Source: Istiophorus platypterus (Eukaryota; Chordata; Actinopteri; Istiophoriformes; Istiophoridae). From it: a DNA stretch of 64,000 bases. Shown one piece after another: positions 23,253 through 36,454 of this stretch; positions within the stretch are counted from its first letter, which is position 1; the number at the start of each line of letters is the position of its first letter. The notes beneath the pieces were generated by a model, which saw only the letters and a list, made by a program, of their open reading frames with translations, was not told the origin of the DNA and did no database searches. The stretch spans positions 8,881,027 to 8,945,026 of the forward strand of contig CM029126.1 of the NCBI GenBank assembly GCA_016859345.1, given 5' to 3'. The position numbers were made by a program, and so were the translations under genes.

Positions 23253-26239
23253 GTGTTTGTTATGCTCGGGCACATGTGACAAGCTCAGAGCTCATGGCTG
23301 ATGCCTGTGCTTGTTGATGTGTAATAGTAGCCAAAGTGTTGTGCATGAAACCAGTGCTATTTATAGAAATAACAGCTCCTTTTGCCGCATATTGTGTTTG
23401 TGAAGGTTGTGAAGCGAGTTTTCACTTTAGCTCCCCAACACTACAGGGGGATTTTTTTCATCAGTTGCCGTTCTTGTGTTGTTTTCTGATGGGGCAACAG
23501 GCAGAGGTCTCTTAAGTATTGAGGTGAATATCCAACGTCATTGGCTTGGTCCTTTGAAAACATACAAGCAGGAGAGATTATTGTTATTATAATGACATTC
23601 AGTACAACAATATCAAGTACATTTGGGAAATCCTCGATATTTACCAACAATCCTGTGCAGAGTTCCTGAATCACCTACAGTCTTTGCCCCAAAAGTCATA
23701 CACCATATAAGCCAGTGAGATGGTTTCAGTATGTATGAAAGGAAGTTTTGCGGGCTTGCGGATCAGTGTGAAAAAACAGCTTTCTCAGGTCTTTGCTTCA
23801 GTTGTTATGTTGCAGCATAAAAATTCCTGCAGACAAGTGTGGGCACAGTTAAAGAGAAACGCTACAAAAATAAGGTGCTCAGTCCACAACCTCTCCAGCT
23901 GATCCCAGAATTCCCAGCATGCCTTTGGGCTGTCATCTGAAGTGCTTTCAGTGAGGGTGAGGGTTTCTGGTGAGCCTGCGCAGCCCTGAGGCCTCAGTTA
24001 ACAAATGAATTTTCTTGAATTTCTTTGACAGGTTGATCTTTGGATCGTACGCAAAGTCTGGGTTTGTAACGCACGAAATTCTTTCTCTGGCCATGTATAA
24101 AAAGCGGATGCCTGAAGAACTGAGCACATGTGATGAAACGTCGGTTATTCTGAATGTGATCAGCCCGACTTTCACCGTTTAAGGTCGATTACTTTGTTTG
24201 TAAAAGTAAACTTGGGGCTTGTTTTACTAAATAATAAGGGAAACGAGAATTGGATCACATCCCAGATGAACAAGAGGGAACTAGACCAAAAATGTATATA
24301 TTTTTTTCCCTTTACCTATAAATTATGTTTGTAAAATAAGACTCCGACAGCCACGTCTAGCTACAGATGTTTCTAAAATCAAATTTAATCTCATCACTTT
24401 CCGTAATGGGGCCTCAGACCTGCGTGGCTTGCTTGTCTCTTGCGACTTCTGATTGGGAGATAATATCTTCTGAGAACTCTGTCTTGACAGCCGTCACCCC
24501 GACACACTCACCCTGTCAGGCCTCTGCCTACAGATGGTGTGGGCCGGCTAATGTCAGGATTTTTTTCTTTCCTGCAAGGAAAAACTGGTCACGTGGCAGC
24601 GTGGGTATTATCTATCAGTGAGTGGGAATCAAAAAGGCAGAAATCACCTAAACACACATGCAAAAAAATGAAAAATACAAAAAGGCACAGGTGCAACAAA
24701 TATATGGATAATAAATGACTCACTTGTATAAATATTCAAAATGCACATGATTGCCCTTAGCAAACACACAAAATATGTAGATTTCACAAGCAGAATAACA
24801 CTAGTAAAGCCTGACAAGAACTAGTCTCTTGTATTAATTCCACCCCCAAACTATAGCCTGTTACTCTGCCTTTGGTAACGTGCTTGCCACTGTCACCAGA
24901 TTAGCATTCAGGCTTTAAGCCCTGCTCACAAACACACTGTGTACAGAACATAGCCTGTGCTAATACTGTTTCCCCTGTCTTCTAACCTACGAACCTGTAA
25001 TTCTCCCAGGCTGTGCCAAACATTTTTCCTGCTGATGTTAAACGAGAGTTAAATTAAATTGCAACGACGGGAGGTGAACACAATTGTGTAAACTTCTCCA
25101 CAATATATGCAATCCAGTGAAAACCCCTTTCACCAAAATACTATCTTTGTGTTACCTACAATGTTTAAAGTTTGTTGAGAATGTCAGATTCAACTCTACT
25201 GTATTTTCTACCGTAAGGTTAAATAACAGGAACACCTTGGTTGATTTAACACCTTGTTGACATGGTGCTAACAAATATTTGACATTTTCAGCTTTTAAAG
25301 TGTAATTTTATCCCCACAGCTTCTGAATTATATTGTATTACATTGCACACGTGTTGCTCTGACTGTGTCAACTCCCTGTTAAATGTTAGTATTTCTTAAT
25401 AATCTTCCTGGCAGGGTTTGACACACCGGAGTGCCAAACAATAAAGTCGTTTGAAAGGCAGTTTAAGATTATTTCTATTGGCTAAATTGGTCTGAATTAT
25501 GTGCTAAAAGACCTTCCAACCGGAAATCCACACAGTTGTAAGATTATCAAATGAAAAAACATACTAAATACCATTTTAACAAGGGACATTATGAAAAAAT
25601 CTCTACTTGGTATGTGCTGACAACAGGGTTTGCTTTCCGCCACTATTATAAAACTGTATCTCCGCTCAATTCAGTGTGTAAATCGCACAAGTCTTAAATA
25701 TTTACCACCTTTAGATATTGTTGGGACACCTTGATGTGTTTGAGCCGTCTCGACAGAGAAGTGTCAGCTGTGTGCAGGAAAATAAATTATTTACACCCCC
25801 CCCCCTTTACTTCAAAGAGCTGGCAAACCATTCAACCCCAGATTTGGGGAGGGGGGTCGGAGGAGGAGTCGCTAGTCACTAAGCAACCTCTGTGTCACCT
25901 GCCCCGACATGCCTGAATCAGCCACTTACCTCGGGAGGCTACGTGCACCAGATACATAGCTGCATTTAAAAGCCTCTTCAACAGAATTCATATGGAAAAC
26001 AAAACAATTACTGAGACACGGCTAAAGTATGCGGCTCTGGGAAGGAAAGCGTGATGTGATTATACAGTTGTTGTTTTTTTTCCCTTGTGTGCAAAAGGGG
26101 AGAGGTTTTGTTGCTTACACGCTGAGTGGCTGAGCTATACTAAAAAAGCCCAGAGACAGAATCCAACAGCGCAACAACCGATGTTGTCTAGAGGAGGCCT
26201 GTTGCATTGAAATATCTGTGATGTGTTAGCATTTTAATG

Positions 26240-26241
<2 letters not shown>

Positions 26242-26282
<41 letters not shown>

Positions 26283-26291
26283 GGGGGGGGG
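26242..26291. repeat. (GT)n microsatellite abutting a run of 12 G
   Basis: About 39 bases of GT repeat merge directly into an uninterrupted G run at 26280-26291. Confidence 0.95.
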
Positions 26292-29149
26292 CTTAAAGCA
26301 AGGGGAGAGAAGAGCAGCGTCCAATAAGATTACGTGTCAAGTGGAGATACAAGGTGACTGCTCAGCTAGAAAATCAGGAAGTTCAGCTTGAGCAACATGT
26401 CCACTGAATGAACCTTGCCCTGAGGGATCTGCTGTTTATTTACCCCCCACCCCCACGACCGCCCCCGACCCCCCATCCACCCCCCGGCCAACGTGCACGC
26501 GCACAAAGGTTAACACAAAACATGCCAAAAACCTCCAAACCTCTCTTGTTAAAGCAGACAAGTTCAAACATGTGCCCTCTACACACAATACTCAAACACA
26601 GATAGAACCGTGCCCCCTGTTGTCAATACGTAACTCATCCTCTCATCCGGGAAACTTGATTCTCACTTTCATTGTGTGTATTTCACTCTTTGCTTTACAG
26701 TTATTCACATCAGGGGAGATTCTTGAAGTCACAACTTTTTCTTTTTTTTTTAACTCTCAGAATTAGCGCGGTAACACTCTCGTGTCATTTTGAAATAGTG
26801 TGACTTAACTAACTACAATACGTCAGATGTGTTTTCTTGACGTCCATTCAAAAAGGGTTTTCTTCAGTTTAGCAATACTGGATCTACCGTACGCTACCAA
26901 CACACTGTGGTTCATGGCGTAAGGATCACAATGACCGGGGTTGAGACATAAATCCTTTATCTTCCCCTGGCTCCACACTGATATTGAGGTATCCCCGTCT
27001 GCCTGTTTGATCAGGTTGTGTGCTGATGCTGCGTGTGCATGTGAAGGCCTGGCCATGCGTGACAACAGCAAATGACCACCTATCTGTCACTGGCGCTAGT
27101 GCCCAACATTACCATGAGCTCAGGCTTTGGCAGCAGCTGGACCAGAGCCTGGAAAGAGAAAAACTAGACAGTGCTCGATTCATTGAGATATACGATTCAT
27201 TGACACATATGGGGCAGGAGAGAGGAATGCGATCTGGATCGCGTGCATGATGATTATTGAGGTGTTGTCATTGGGATCATAAAAGTGTTGTGGGAAAACC
27301 CAGCTGAAAAATCCCCCAAGAGTAAAACAAAAAAAAAAAAACGAAAAAAACCCTCCACCTAATTTATAATTGTCAATTAGAGGAATCCTTACGTTTTCTT
27401 TCCCCTTATCTTTTGTCTCTTTCACTTTGTCTCTCTATCAGAATGTGGCTTTTGTTCTGTGACTTATATTGAGAAAACAGCGAGCTGCCACAGGAAAACC
27501 AAGTCTTGCGTTGAGCAGTTGCTGTGGGTGGGCTGAAAACGAGAGTAAGAAAAACAGAAGTAACTGTAAACGTCTCAGAGCGTCCCACCCTGCTCACCCT
27601 GCGTCTAGTCTGGCCTCTGTGAGGCAGGCGGCAGTCATAACAAGGGATTGGTAGAGCAAACAGGGCTGTTTGGCGTAGTTAGCCGTTCGTGTACGGAGTC
27701 ACAATCAAGAAACAAAACCTCTGCATTTAATTGGGGCTAAACAAGGAGCTCACAGTGCAGCATACAATTATGAGATATATGAGGAGACAGAGTTCTGACA
27801 GTGTGCCAACATGCCCCATGTGCCGAACACCAGAAGACCATCTCACCAGATTGGTACTGGGCAAGGGACCCGCAACCGTTACCCAGCACTGTGCCAAGGC
27901 TGTTGGCCTACTTATGAGCCATTCTCTTGACAGTGTCAAGCCAAGAAAATACACACACACACACGCACACACTCACACACACCCTTAAGCAAGTCTTTGT
28001 TACTTGAAACAAGCCCACATTCAGGCCAACATATTTCAGTTTGGATCATCCGTGATACCACGTTTTTAATGGAACTCGTCGGCCTTTAACACAATTGGTC
28101 AAAAGAAAACAGATAAGGTCGCTTTAAGAGCAGAGTTGATTCAGAAACTGAGCAATCAGCAAACACTATCACTGGTTTCTAAACGACATGCTCTCATTTT
28201 GCCCCTTTAACTCATGATGCTGCTAAAGATGCCTTTGTTGACAATGTGAAAAGCTAAATGCGGCACTGACATTCCCAACGTGACCTCAATCAAGCATTTT
28301 AATAGCCCGGAGGCACAAAACAATCAAACAAACTCTTTACCCTCATTTCATAATGAATGCAATTATATGGGGAAAATTGTTTTACTCTTCCAGCTGGCTG
28401 TGGGGTAGACTGAAGAGGGGTTGTTTTGAATTTGCATAAGTCATTTGTTCAAAGTTATTTTTTAAATGTTTTTTTTTTTCTCCTAATCATCCATTGGGTG
28501 ACCTGTGAATAGGCAGCACTGTCAAGTCAAAGCTTTAGGTCAGTTAACCCCCCCCACAATCAAGGAAAGCCCTCTTTGGTCACCTCCCCCAGACACACGC
28601 TCGCATCACTATTTATGCACAGCAAGGGAACAAATGTTTAGGTGCTATAGAGAAACCAAACTCATTCAGTTCAAATGCTGCTTTTGCAAAAATCCCAACC
28701 TTTGTAGGCGTATTTTCACCACTTTTATTGTCGATGCACAGCATTTGTTTATCGAATCACCAAGATATAAATGTTAACCATGTAATTCCCATTTAGATAT
28801 CACTACGTGGGATGTCATGTCAGATGTTAACTGACATAATACAACTGCTCTTTTCCTAACCAGCAGAAAAAAAACGTGATTATCACCGTATGTCAATCAT
28901 GTTCCGCTAATTGACACTGTGCCTTTTTAGCAATGAAATGGTAAATGATTGAAAAGATAACATTGGAAACCAAGGAGATTTGGAGTAGAGTAGATTTCCT
29001 TTCCGAACAAGCAGAAATACTGCATCTGTTTAAACATCTCCATCCCAGACTTAAAAGAAACTGGGGCTTCCCTTCTTCACAGGTTAACAGCACTTAGCTA
29101 GCTCTCCACTGCCCGGGGGAAGAGCTGTGCAATGAATGGAAAAGCAGGC

Positions 29150-30080
29150 CACACTTCTATCCAGGCCATCTTTATTGATCCTCAAAACCCCTTTCACAAA
29201 GACCATCCCCCCATCTTGACCACAAAAAGGGGACATTATAAACAACCAATAAATAAGAATCTGCGTGATTAAGGCGGTTCTACATCTCCAATAGAACACA
29301 ACAGTGTGGACATGTTGGAGTTATACAGCTTCATACAGTACAAGCAGGAGATTTTTTTTTTTTCGAGAACATCACATCTAAAACGGCAACACTTTGCCGA
29401 AAGTGAACCATTTTTTAAAATCTGGATTAGACTCCCATTCCAATGAGATAACATTGTACTTCTGTCTTGTCTGACTTTTGAGATAGAAAATTCAGGCTCT
29501 TTTTAGATGACCTTGTCATCTGAAGCCTATTTTTAATACTAGGCCAAATAGAATGGGAAAAAAAATCATGAGCAGAGAACATAAATTTAATTTCCTCCTC
29601 CATCCAACTCTCAGAAAAAAAATAAAATCATTAAAGCCACTTGGTTCCCAAAACAGAGAAGGTGGTTGTTCTTTATATCAGTTTTTTCAGATAGGAATAA
29701 ATAAATACACCTTTTTACTGGTAAGCTGTCATGGAGTCCAGGCTTGGAGGCTACACAGTGTCATAGCATTGTTCAGAGTGGCTTTTAACAATTTCAGCAT
29801 TTCTTTGTTACATTCATGTCCAGGAAATGGTAGAAGTGGTACTAAGCCATAGAGCCAGCCAATCTGACCACTAGCACATGTGAGACTAGAGCACTGTGCA
29901 TTCTCTGTGCATATCCAGAGTTCTCTTCTGTGCATCCTGTGCCACAACTTGGTTTAGTTGTACAGGGAGGTGCCCACAAAATAAAAAGGGGAGGGATGAG
30001 CACCTTTCATCCTTCCAACCCACCCTGGACAATTCTCGCTCGCCTGTGTCCGTTCGTGCCCCTTTGCAAATCGGGTCCTC
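29150..30080 (-). other. cited4: cited4 3' untranslated region
   Basis: Sequence downstream of the cited4 stop on the minus strand. The first canonical AATAAA I find in that direction is at 29171-29176 (TTTATT on the plus strand), giving a 3' UTR of about 0.9 kb. The boundary is inferred. Confidence 0.55.
29171..29176 (-). terminator. cited4: Likely cited4 polyadenylation signal
   Basis: TTTATT on the plus strand is AATAAA on the minus strand, about 905 bases beyond the stop codon. Confidence 0.5.
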
Positions 30081-30830
30081 TCAGCAACTTACGGTGCTGG
30101 GTTGCTGTTTGCTGACAAAGTCTGAGATGAAGTCAAACTCATTCTGGCCCAGGAAGAGTTCTGGCAGCTCCTGGACCCGATCCAAGCCCAGCTCCATGAC
30201 CAGCGAGGTCAGAACCTCCTCGTCGATCATATCCGCGTCCATGCCGTTCAGGGCCAGGGTCGGCCCGGCCATGTGCTGCATGTTAGCCAGCTGGGCCGGG
30301 TTCATGCGGTACTGGGTCGTTGGCCCCATGTGGTTCCCACTCATAGGCCCCAGTGGGTGTCCGTGGTACTGGGTGTTGAGTTTCTGCAGCTGCATGCTGG
30401 CCATTAGCTGCTGGGATGTTAACCCTCCATTCATGAATTGCTGTTGCTGCTGCTGCGGATGCTGGGCCTGTTGCTGGTGCTGCTGTGGATGCATGTGATG
30501 CTGCTGTTGAGGATGATGCTGTTGCTGCTGGGGCTGGCCATTATACATCATGTTACCAGAGGTCATCTGGTGGTGACCCATCTGGGCCCCGTTCAGCTGT
30601 CCGTTCATGTGTCCGCCCACCATGCCCTGCCGCTGCCTCATGGCATTCTCCATGTTGGCCTGGGCGCCACCGTAGTGCATCATCTGGCCATTGGGCAGTG
30701 CCCGCATGCCCTGCTGGTTGGCATGCTGCTGGTGACTCGCCTGCAGGCCGCCATTCATGCCCATCCTGTAGCCGTGGAGACTGGCGCCCGCTGAGCTGTG
30801 ATTCATGGGCATCATCAGATGGTCTGCCAT
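30081..30830 (-). CDS. cited4: Cited4, CBP/p300-interacting transactivator with Glu/Asp-rich C-terminal domain
   Basis: It encodes 249 residues in one exon. CITED proteins are small nuclear co-regulators whose acidic C-terminal CR2 region binds the CH1/TAZ1 domain of CBP/p300 and competes with factors such as HIF-1alpha. The N-terminus MADHLMMPMNH is the CITED signature. The C-terminus from about residue 193 reads MDADMIDEEVLTSL, then MELGLDRVQELPELFLGQ and NEFDF, ending in VSC. FLGQ and the MADHLM start favour Cited4 over Cited2 (which has WLGQ as I recall). The middle is rich in Met, Gln and His, with Q/H runs around residues 98-136, and carries ASMQLQKLNTQY, a segment I know from CITED2. 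At 249 residues it is longer than human CITED4 (about 184). The start ATG is nine bases after a splice acceptor. Which teleost copy (a or b) is not determined. Confidence 0.93.
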   Translation of the reverse strand: MADHLMMPMNHSSAGASLHGYRMGMNGGLQASHQQHANQQGMRALPNGQMMHYGGAQANMENAMRQRQGMVGGHMNGQLNGAQMGHHQMTSGNMMYNGQPQQQQHHPQQQHHMHPQQHQQQAQHPQQQQQQFMNGGLTSQQLMASMQLQKLNTQYHGHPLGPMSGNHMGPTTQYRMNPAQLANMQHMAGPTLALNGMDADMIDEEVLTSLVMELGLDRVQELPELFLGQNEFDFISDFVSKQQPSTVSC

Positions 30831-30839
30831 GCCTCCTGT

Positions 30840-31846
30840 CTATAAGCAGAGAGGAAGACACTGTTAGGACAATGCAAGGGGGGAAAACAAAATGTTGGAA
30901 TCAGGAAAAAATTCAAGAAAATGTGCACCAGGGTTAAAGCTGTGGCTTGACATGCACATATTGAGCTGCACATGCGAGCCAGTATCAATCTGGTTAAGAT
31001 ACAAAACAATGATATTAATATTGCCATGTGTGACTTACATTGCTTTTGCTCCAAACCTATCTCATACCGTGTCTATTGACTTCTTCTACAGTGGCCAAAA
31101 GCTTCACCTTCATTGAAAAAAGAAGCAAAGCTACGTTTTCCATTGTAATGTCACAATTCCACCTAAACTTAAAACCACCGAAAACGCTATCGGGGAAAAA
31201 AAGAAATATATATATATATATATATATCTGCAAGATTGTTTTGCCCACTGGCGGACACCGAAAACCTTGTGTTTAGTCTTCCTAAAACCTCCCCTCTTTG
31301 TGCCAAGGTATGAACGCCCAGGTTGAAATTACAGGTTAACATACATTGTTTGGGTCCGTTTTACAGCTGGATAATTCGCGCACGACGGGGATCGGCAAAA
31401 CGGAGGAAAAATACGTGCACGGCGTAATGCATGTCTCAAATCCCATCTATGTTGCATGTCATCTCAAGGCATGGAAATCTGTTACATTTTACGCACGTAA
31501 GGTTGCAACAAAGAACACTGACATCATGCAACATCTCCCCAACAGCTGAATCACCACATTTCCAACAGGGCACAAAATTCAACAAAGGGCTCCGCTTTGC
31601 CCCGATCACACTGCCTCGGTTTGTTTAAATGTTTGTATTCAATAATTTCCCCCCCCCCCGACGCCGGAGAGACTAACATTATCCATCTGGTTAATCTCGA
31701 GTTTTGAAACAGGGGAATGCAAACAATGGAGCGGCAGCCCCCGAGACCACCACCAGACCCAAAATCCCCCCCCCCCCCAATTTCTCCAACAAATAAATCC
31801 GATTAAAAATTAAATAAATTAAAAAATAATAATAATAATCACTTAC
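30840..31846 (-). other. cited4: cited4 intron in the 5' untranslated region
   Basis: On the minus strand the donor is ACGG|GTAAGT at 31847/31846 and the acceptor is CTTATAG, ending at 30840, nine bases before the ATG. The pair was chosen by eye and no transcript is available. A short TA microsatellite lies at 31206-31227, with C runs near 31651 and 31771. Confidence 0.65.
31206..31227. repeat. (TA)n microsatellite
   Basis: About 11 TA units inside the presumed cited4 intron. Confidence 0.9.
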
Positions 31847-32320
31847 CCGTATCCGCTACGTTTTCACAAAGTTGCGCGACTTGCTTCGGCTCCGTCTTTG
31901 GGAAGAAGAAGAAAAAAAAAAAAAAAACAACAACCAAAAAAAAAAAAAAAAAAAAAAAAACAACCAAAAACCCCCAAAAAACAAAAACAGTTTTCCTCTG
32001 CAAGGTTAAAGCTCCTCTGAAACTACAGCGTGTATTCCACAGGGTTACGCTTCATGCTCGGGGACGGGGTGCACAAAGACTGCCGCATCAGATCTTGAAA
32101 CGACTGCCTATTTTCTGGGTCAACTCAGGGATTATGTACATCTGAAAAGCTCAGAGGAAGGCGGTCGGGGAGAGGTGGAGCCTCGGCCCTGCCTCTTCTT
32201 TGTTCCTATTGGCCCTACTTAATATAATTGTGCATGGGCGTAGAAAGAAAAAAAAAAAAAAAAAAGAAAAAGGGGGCTGTTGGAGAGCTGTGACATGGTA
32301 GCCAATTTAAATACCCTCCT
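31847..32320 (-). promoter_or_regulatory. cited4: cited4 non-coding exon 1 and promoter region
   Basis: Read on the minus strand, TATTTAAA near 32305-32313 and a CCAAT box at 32208-32212 (ATTGG on the plus strand) precede CpG-containing DNA and the donor at 31847. Exon 1 therefore ends at 31847, but its start is uncertain (about 32080-32280). A poly-T tract on the minus strand (31909-31985) would fall in the 5' UTR if transcription starts at the TATA-like site. Confidence 0.5.
31909..31990. repeat. A-rich low-complexity tract near cited4 exon 1
   Basis: Two long A runs separated by CAACAACC, followed by an A/C mixture, on the plus strand. It is T-rich on the cited4 strand. Confidence 0.95.
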
Positions 32321-35300
32321 CCCTACTGTTTCTTTTTGAAAGAATGTTTGGACGTCTTGTTTGTCTTCATAAGTAACTGCTGCTGTTGTGTTTGGATAAG
32401 TAGAATCCAAGGACTGTCACTAGGTTTGATGGACAGATAGATAAATAGTTAGACAGATTATTTATATATGTCCTGTTTGTTTTGTTTTTATCTATGTGTA
32501 TGCATGTTTGTGGGAATCAGCGAAACAACACATAACGATGCACGATTCATCTTCCCAGCCCGGTTGCACCTACTTATCTATTTGGCCTACGTGTGCGTAG
32601 CGAGAGTGTCACCCTGGTATGTGCACGTTCACTCCATCTCCGAGATGACTTAGATCACCGTTGGTCCATGTGACCCACCAGTCTGCTGTGTGTTCGCCTC
32701 AGCCAGGCAGCGGAGGGAGGGCAGAGGAATGTACCCTGTGTGCTATTCTAGGCCACACTGGCTGCAGCGGCAGTGTAACTGCTGCCGTGCATGGATGTGT
32801 CTTCGCCTCATTTACGTGCGCGGACTGTGGATGCAGCCGTGCGGGAATATGTTTCTGCGTGTGAGTGTGTGTTTCTGCGTGTGTGTGTGTGTTTGTGCCA
32901 CCGCTCTGCAGATGCACACGTCTCTTGATTGCCCACTTCAGGACAATGACCTCTTGCCTGCAATTGTAAATGAATGGAGCCACTTTGGGAGAGCAAACCA
33001 ATCTATTGTCGGGGGAATTCGTCTATAAATGCGCAACCACTGGCAAGCGTTTGTCATTGTTTGACATTGTCCGGCCACTTTAAGCTAGTGTTAATAAGCC
33101 ACTCCCAGGTGTTGGTGCTTTCTGAGAAACTAACCCAGCCAGTCAGTTCCAACGAAACACAGAATCAACATTAGTTTTTGATGCACTCTTTTAGAAGAGC
33201 ATTTGTGCTGAAGAAGGTGACAGCAGCCTGTGACCATATGAAAAACAAGCATTTTAAAATTGCATCAAATTGGTGTTCATATTTGTTCATGGGCCAAATG
33301 CGCCTAATAGTGTCATTTGCTTTAAAGAGCACAGGCAACATGTCTGAACCTTCTGGAGCTGACTGATCACATCACTGTGTCTGGAATGTCATGCAAATAT
33401 CTTGAGTTCTGCCATGTCTGTGATGGAAGATGTGCATTTTGAAAATACATATCCATTGTGTTGTTGTAATCACAGGGAGAATTAACACCAGTACTATCCC
33501 TTAAAAGCTATATTCTATATATTGTGTATGCTTAAAAGGTTTATCCACATCTGTCTGTAGTTTATGGCTTAGGGGAGGAGCCTACAAACATCTTGCCTTA
33601 AGCCATATATTGATTTTTTTTATGCTTATGTGAGATTTTGTGTGTTCGTTTGCATTTCAAGGAAAATGAGCAAGAGAGGGAGTTCATGTGATTGTGTCTA
33701 CAGGAGCAATAGGCTGTAAGAGTAGCCTCCATTCCCGCCTTGGACACATACTCATGCCACTCTGTGAAAACATGCAGATAAACATTCTCTCAGGCCTAAG
33801 CCCCCCCACCCCACCCACTTGTGGGAACACACCATGCAGTTGATATCAGACTGGTTACACCCTCTAGCAGATTAACCAATTAGCTGCTCAGTTTCACATA
33901 TTTGTATTGACATAGTCTTACCAAATCAGTATGATTTTGGGCATCAACTGTGTCAACTCTGACTGCAGATAAAAACGCAGCCAGTAAGTATTTCATAAGT
34001 GGACTGAGCAGAACTGTCTCTCACCCACTTGGGCTTCGTCACAATAGTGCACTATTCTTGTGGTGCATCATCTGCCTGGAAATTCTGCATGTTTCTCCCA
34101 CAGTCTGCTGGGAATGAGAGCGACACCTCAGACATAGGCTAGTGTTATACTTTCTACAAACTCAAGTACACAAGGTTCCTCTAGGTGTACATGACGATGT
34201 ATGTGAGGCTCTGTGTGGACTCCAACTGCATGCAGACTCCAAGCAGACTAGAAAGTAATATAGTAGGAACAACCACGGTTCTGTGGATCCCACAGCTGTC
34301 TGGAATTATTGGAGCGTAGTGTAGTGGAACACTGAAGTTCTGCACAAAGGAATCACTTGCAAAACGATTGAAATGACTACCAACTTAATCCCCTGCAACA
34401 CCCACAACCAAAGAACAAGGAAACGGTTGAACAAGATGTTCCTTATGGCAGCCACTCCATGAGGTAGCTCTCTTTTGTTTGTCCCTCTTGTGCATACTGA
34501 ACAGAGATAATGACAGAGTAGAGATCTATGTCAGCTGTGCATGGGATATACACGGGATGAACAGTCTCTCAAAAGGGTTTTTTTTTTTTTTTGCCATGGG
34601 CCATATCTTTGTACTATTCATTACCAATGTCCTGCATTTTTGATTAGAATTATCTAACTCTCTAGCCAAGAGATTGTTTTATTTTTTTGTTTTATTTATT
34701 TATTTTTTTTAAGATGTAATTTTTCTCTCTTTTCTGAATATATCAAACATACAAAACATAACCAAATAAGATAGAAAGACTAAAAAACAATTACAAATAA
34801 GGAATAGGATATTCCCGTGAACAATGATATAGAGTTTCTTTATTGTCTTCACATTTGATGCACTGGTCTGAGATGTGTGGATTGAGCTTGTGTAACTTAC
34901 ATGGAGTAATATTGGTTCTCATTAACCACATATATTTGAACCTAGTATTAAAACATTATTTCAAACATATATATTTCCACACTGCCTTTGTTATCTCTTT
35001 TCCTATATCATTGTTCTAAGCCAGACTTCTACTTTGTGATAAGTCCTGGAAGTGAGAAAGTAGCAATGAATAAAGAAAAGATATTTGCTAAAGAATTATA
35101 TTGTGTTTCAATGATAGAATTCCTCAGTAAAAAAAAAAAGAAAATTCTCAGGAATTGTGTATTTCTATCTTAATTCCTCAACTAGGAGGAGCCTGTTATT
35201 CTAGTGTGCTGAAATTGATCAGGTATAGGTGCAAGATATGTTTCATATCTTCAGTTTCCAGATAACCAGAAACTACCCTTTCATATGACGTCCGCTCTGC

Positions 35301-36405
35301 CTTTATACATTATGTGTATCTATACTCCAAAGAATTCAAATGTTTCTAGGGAAACAGCTACAACTAAGTTTCTGGTTTCATGACCAGAAACTAGACAACC
35401 ACAATCCATAAACTTAACTGAAGTTGTTTAATAACCAGATGCTCATATGAAGTTTTTGTCTTAATATAATTTTTTTACTTTAATTTCAATATTAATACTT
35501 AATGCTCCTACATTGCTTTACACCAAACACTGTATGAGTGTCATAGTATTTACTTTGCACGTTTATACATCTTTCTATGTTCTGCAGGCTACACTGTGAC
35601 TTCTCATGTGTTTAAAGAACTAGAGGATTAGATGGACAGACTGAAGGGCAGCCACCTTTAACACCATGAACTACAGTAATCATCCACCAGTAGAAACTGA
35701 ACTAATTACTCCAGTCATCTTTAATCTCTGTCCCCAACAACTAATAGCCACTGATCTAAGACCAGCTGACTCAGTCCTACCTACCTGACTAATCCATCTC
35801 TGCCAGTAATGACTGGCGACATGTGTGTTGTGTCAAGCCTTGTGGCTATTACAGGCGTGGTTTCATAGAAGTGGGCCGACGTGACTTGAGTTTTCACAAA
35901 ATGTTGCCACATCCTTAAAGTAATTTGGTTTCACTTGCATCAGTGTGCTGCTGTTATTGGGAACATTTCCTGATATACAAAGTGTTGTTACATTTCAGAT
36001 AAAACAAATACTAACTGTACAGGATATCTCTTAATACCTGGAAGTTGTTTGGGCTCAAGTGGAAATGCAATACTTTAAACTACTCCTGTTTCCTCTAGTT
36101 GTGCTGATCTATAAATTGAATACTTTTCACTTGTTGCACTCGCTGGAGTAAACCAAAGTAACATAACTGCTTAAAAATGCTTGAATATAAATGGATAACG
36201 CACTTTTCAAAACCTCCCAGTTTGCACTATAGAGAACAATGAACTACTAACTATATGACTTTAAGCCTATTCTGTCATTATTGCAGTAAACATTAACATG
36301 AATGGCCAGCCATCTTATTCAGCAGGAAGAGTATGTGCTAGTATGCACATTTCCCCTATAATGTGAAACCAAAAGTCTCTGTCTCCTGTCTGTCTCTCCC
36401 TCTGT

Positions 36406-36406
36406 G

Positions 36407-36454
<48 letters not shown>
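36406..36454. repeat. (GTCT)n then (TC)n microsatellite
   Basis: About seven GTCT units run into about eleven TC units. Confidence 0.95.

Larger units (their letters stand above)
22241..29150. other. Intergenic region between scmh1 and cited4
   Basis: No coding exon is recognised. Contents seen: a TG/CA-rich stretch at 23160-23250 with TG and CA tracts facing each other, a TG repeat with a G run at 26242-26291, an A/C tract near 27950-27982, and homopolymer runs. 26440-26500 is C-rich. Open frames here are short and lack domain similarity that I can recognise. Confidence 0.6.

Noticed and set aside
30438..30937. Open frames on the plus strand opposite cited4
   Set aside because: They are antisense shadows of the CITED4 coding exon, made of Leu and Ala codons opposite Gln and His codons.
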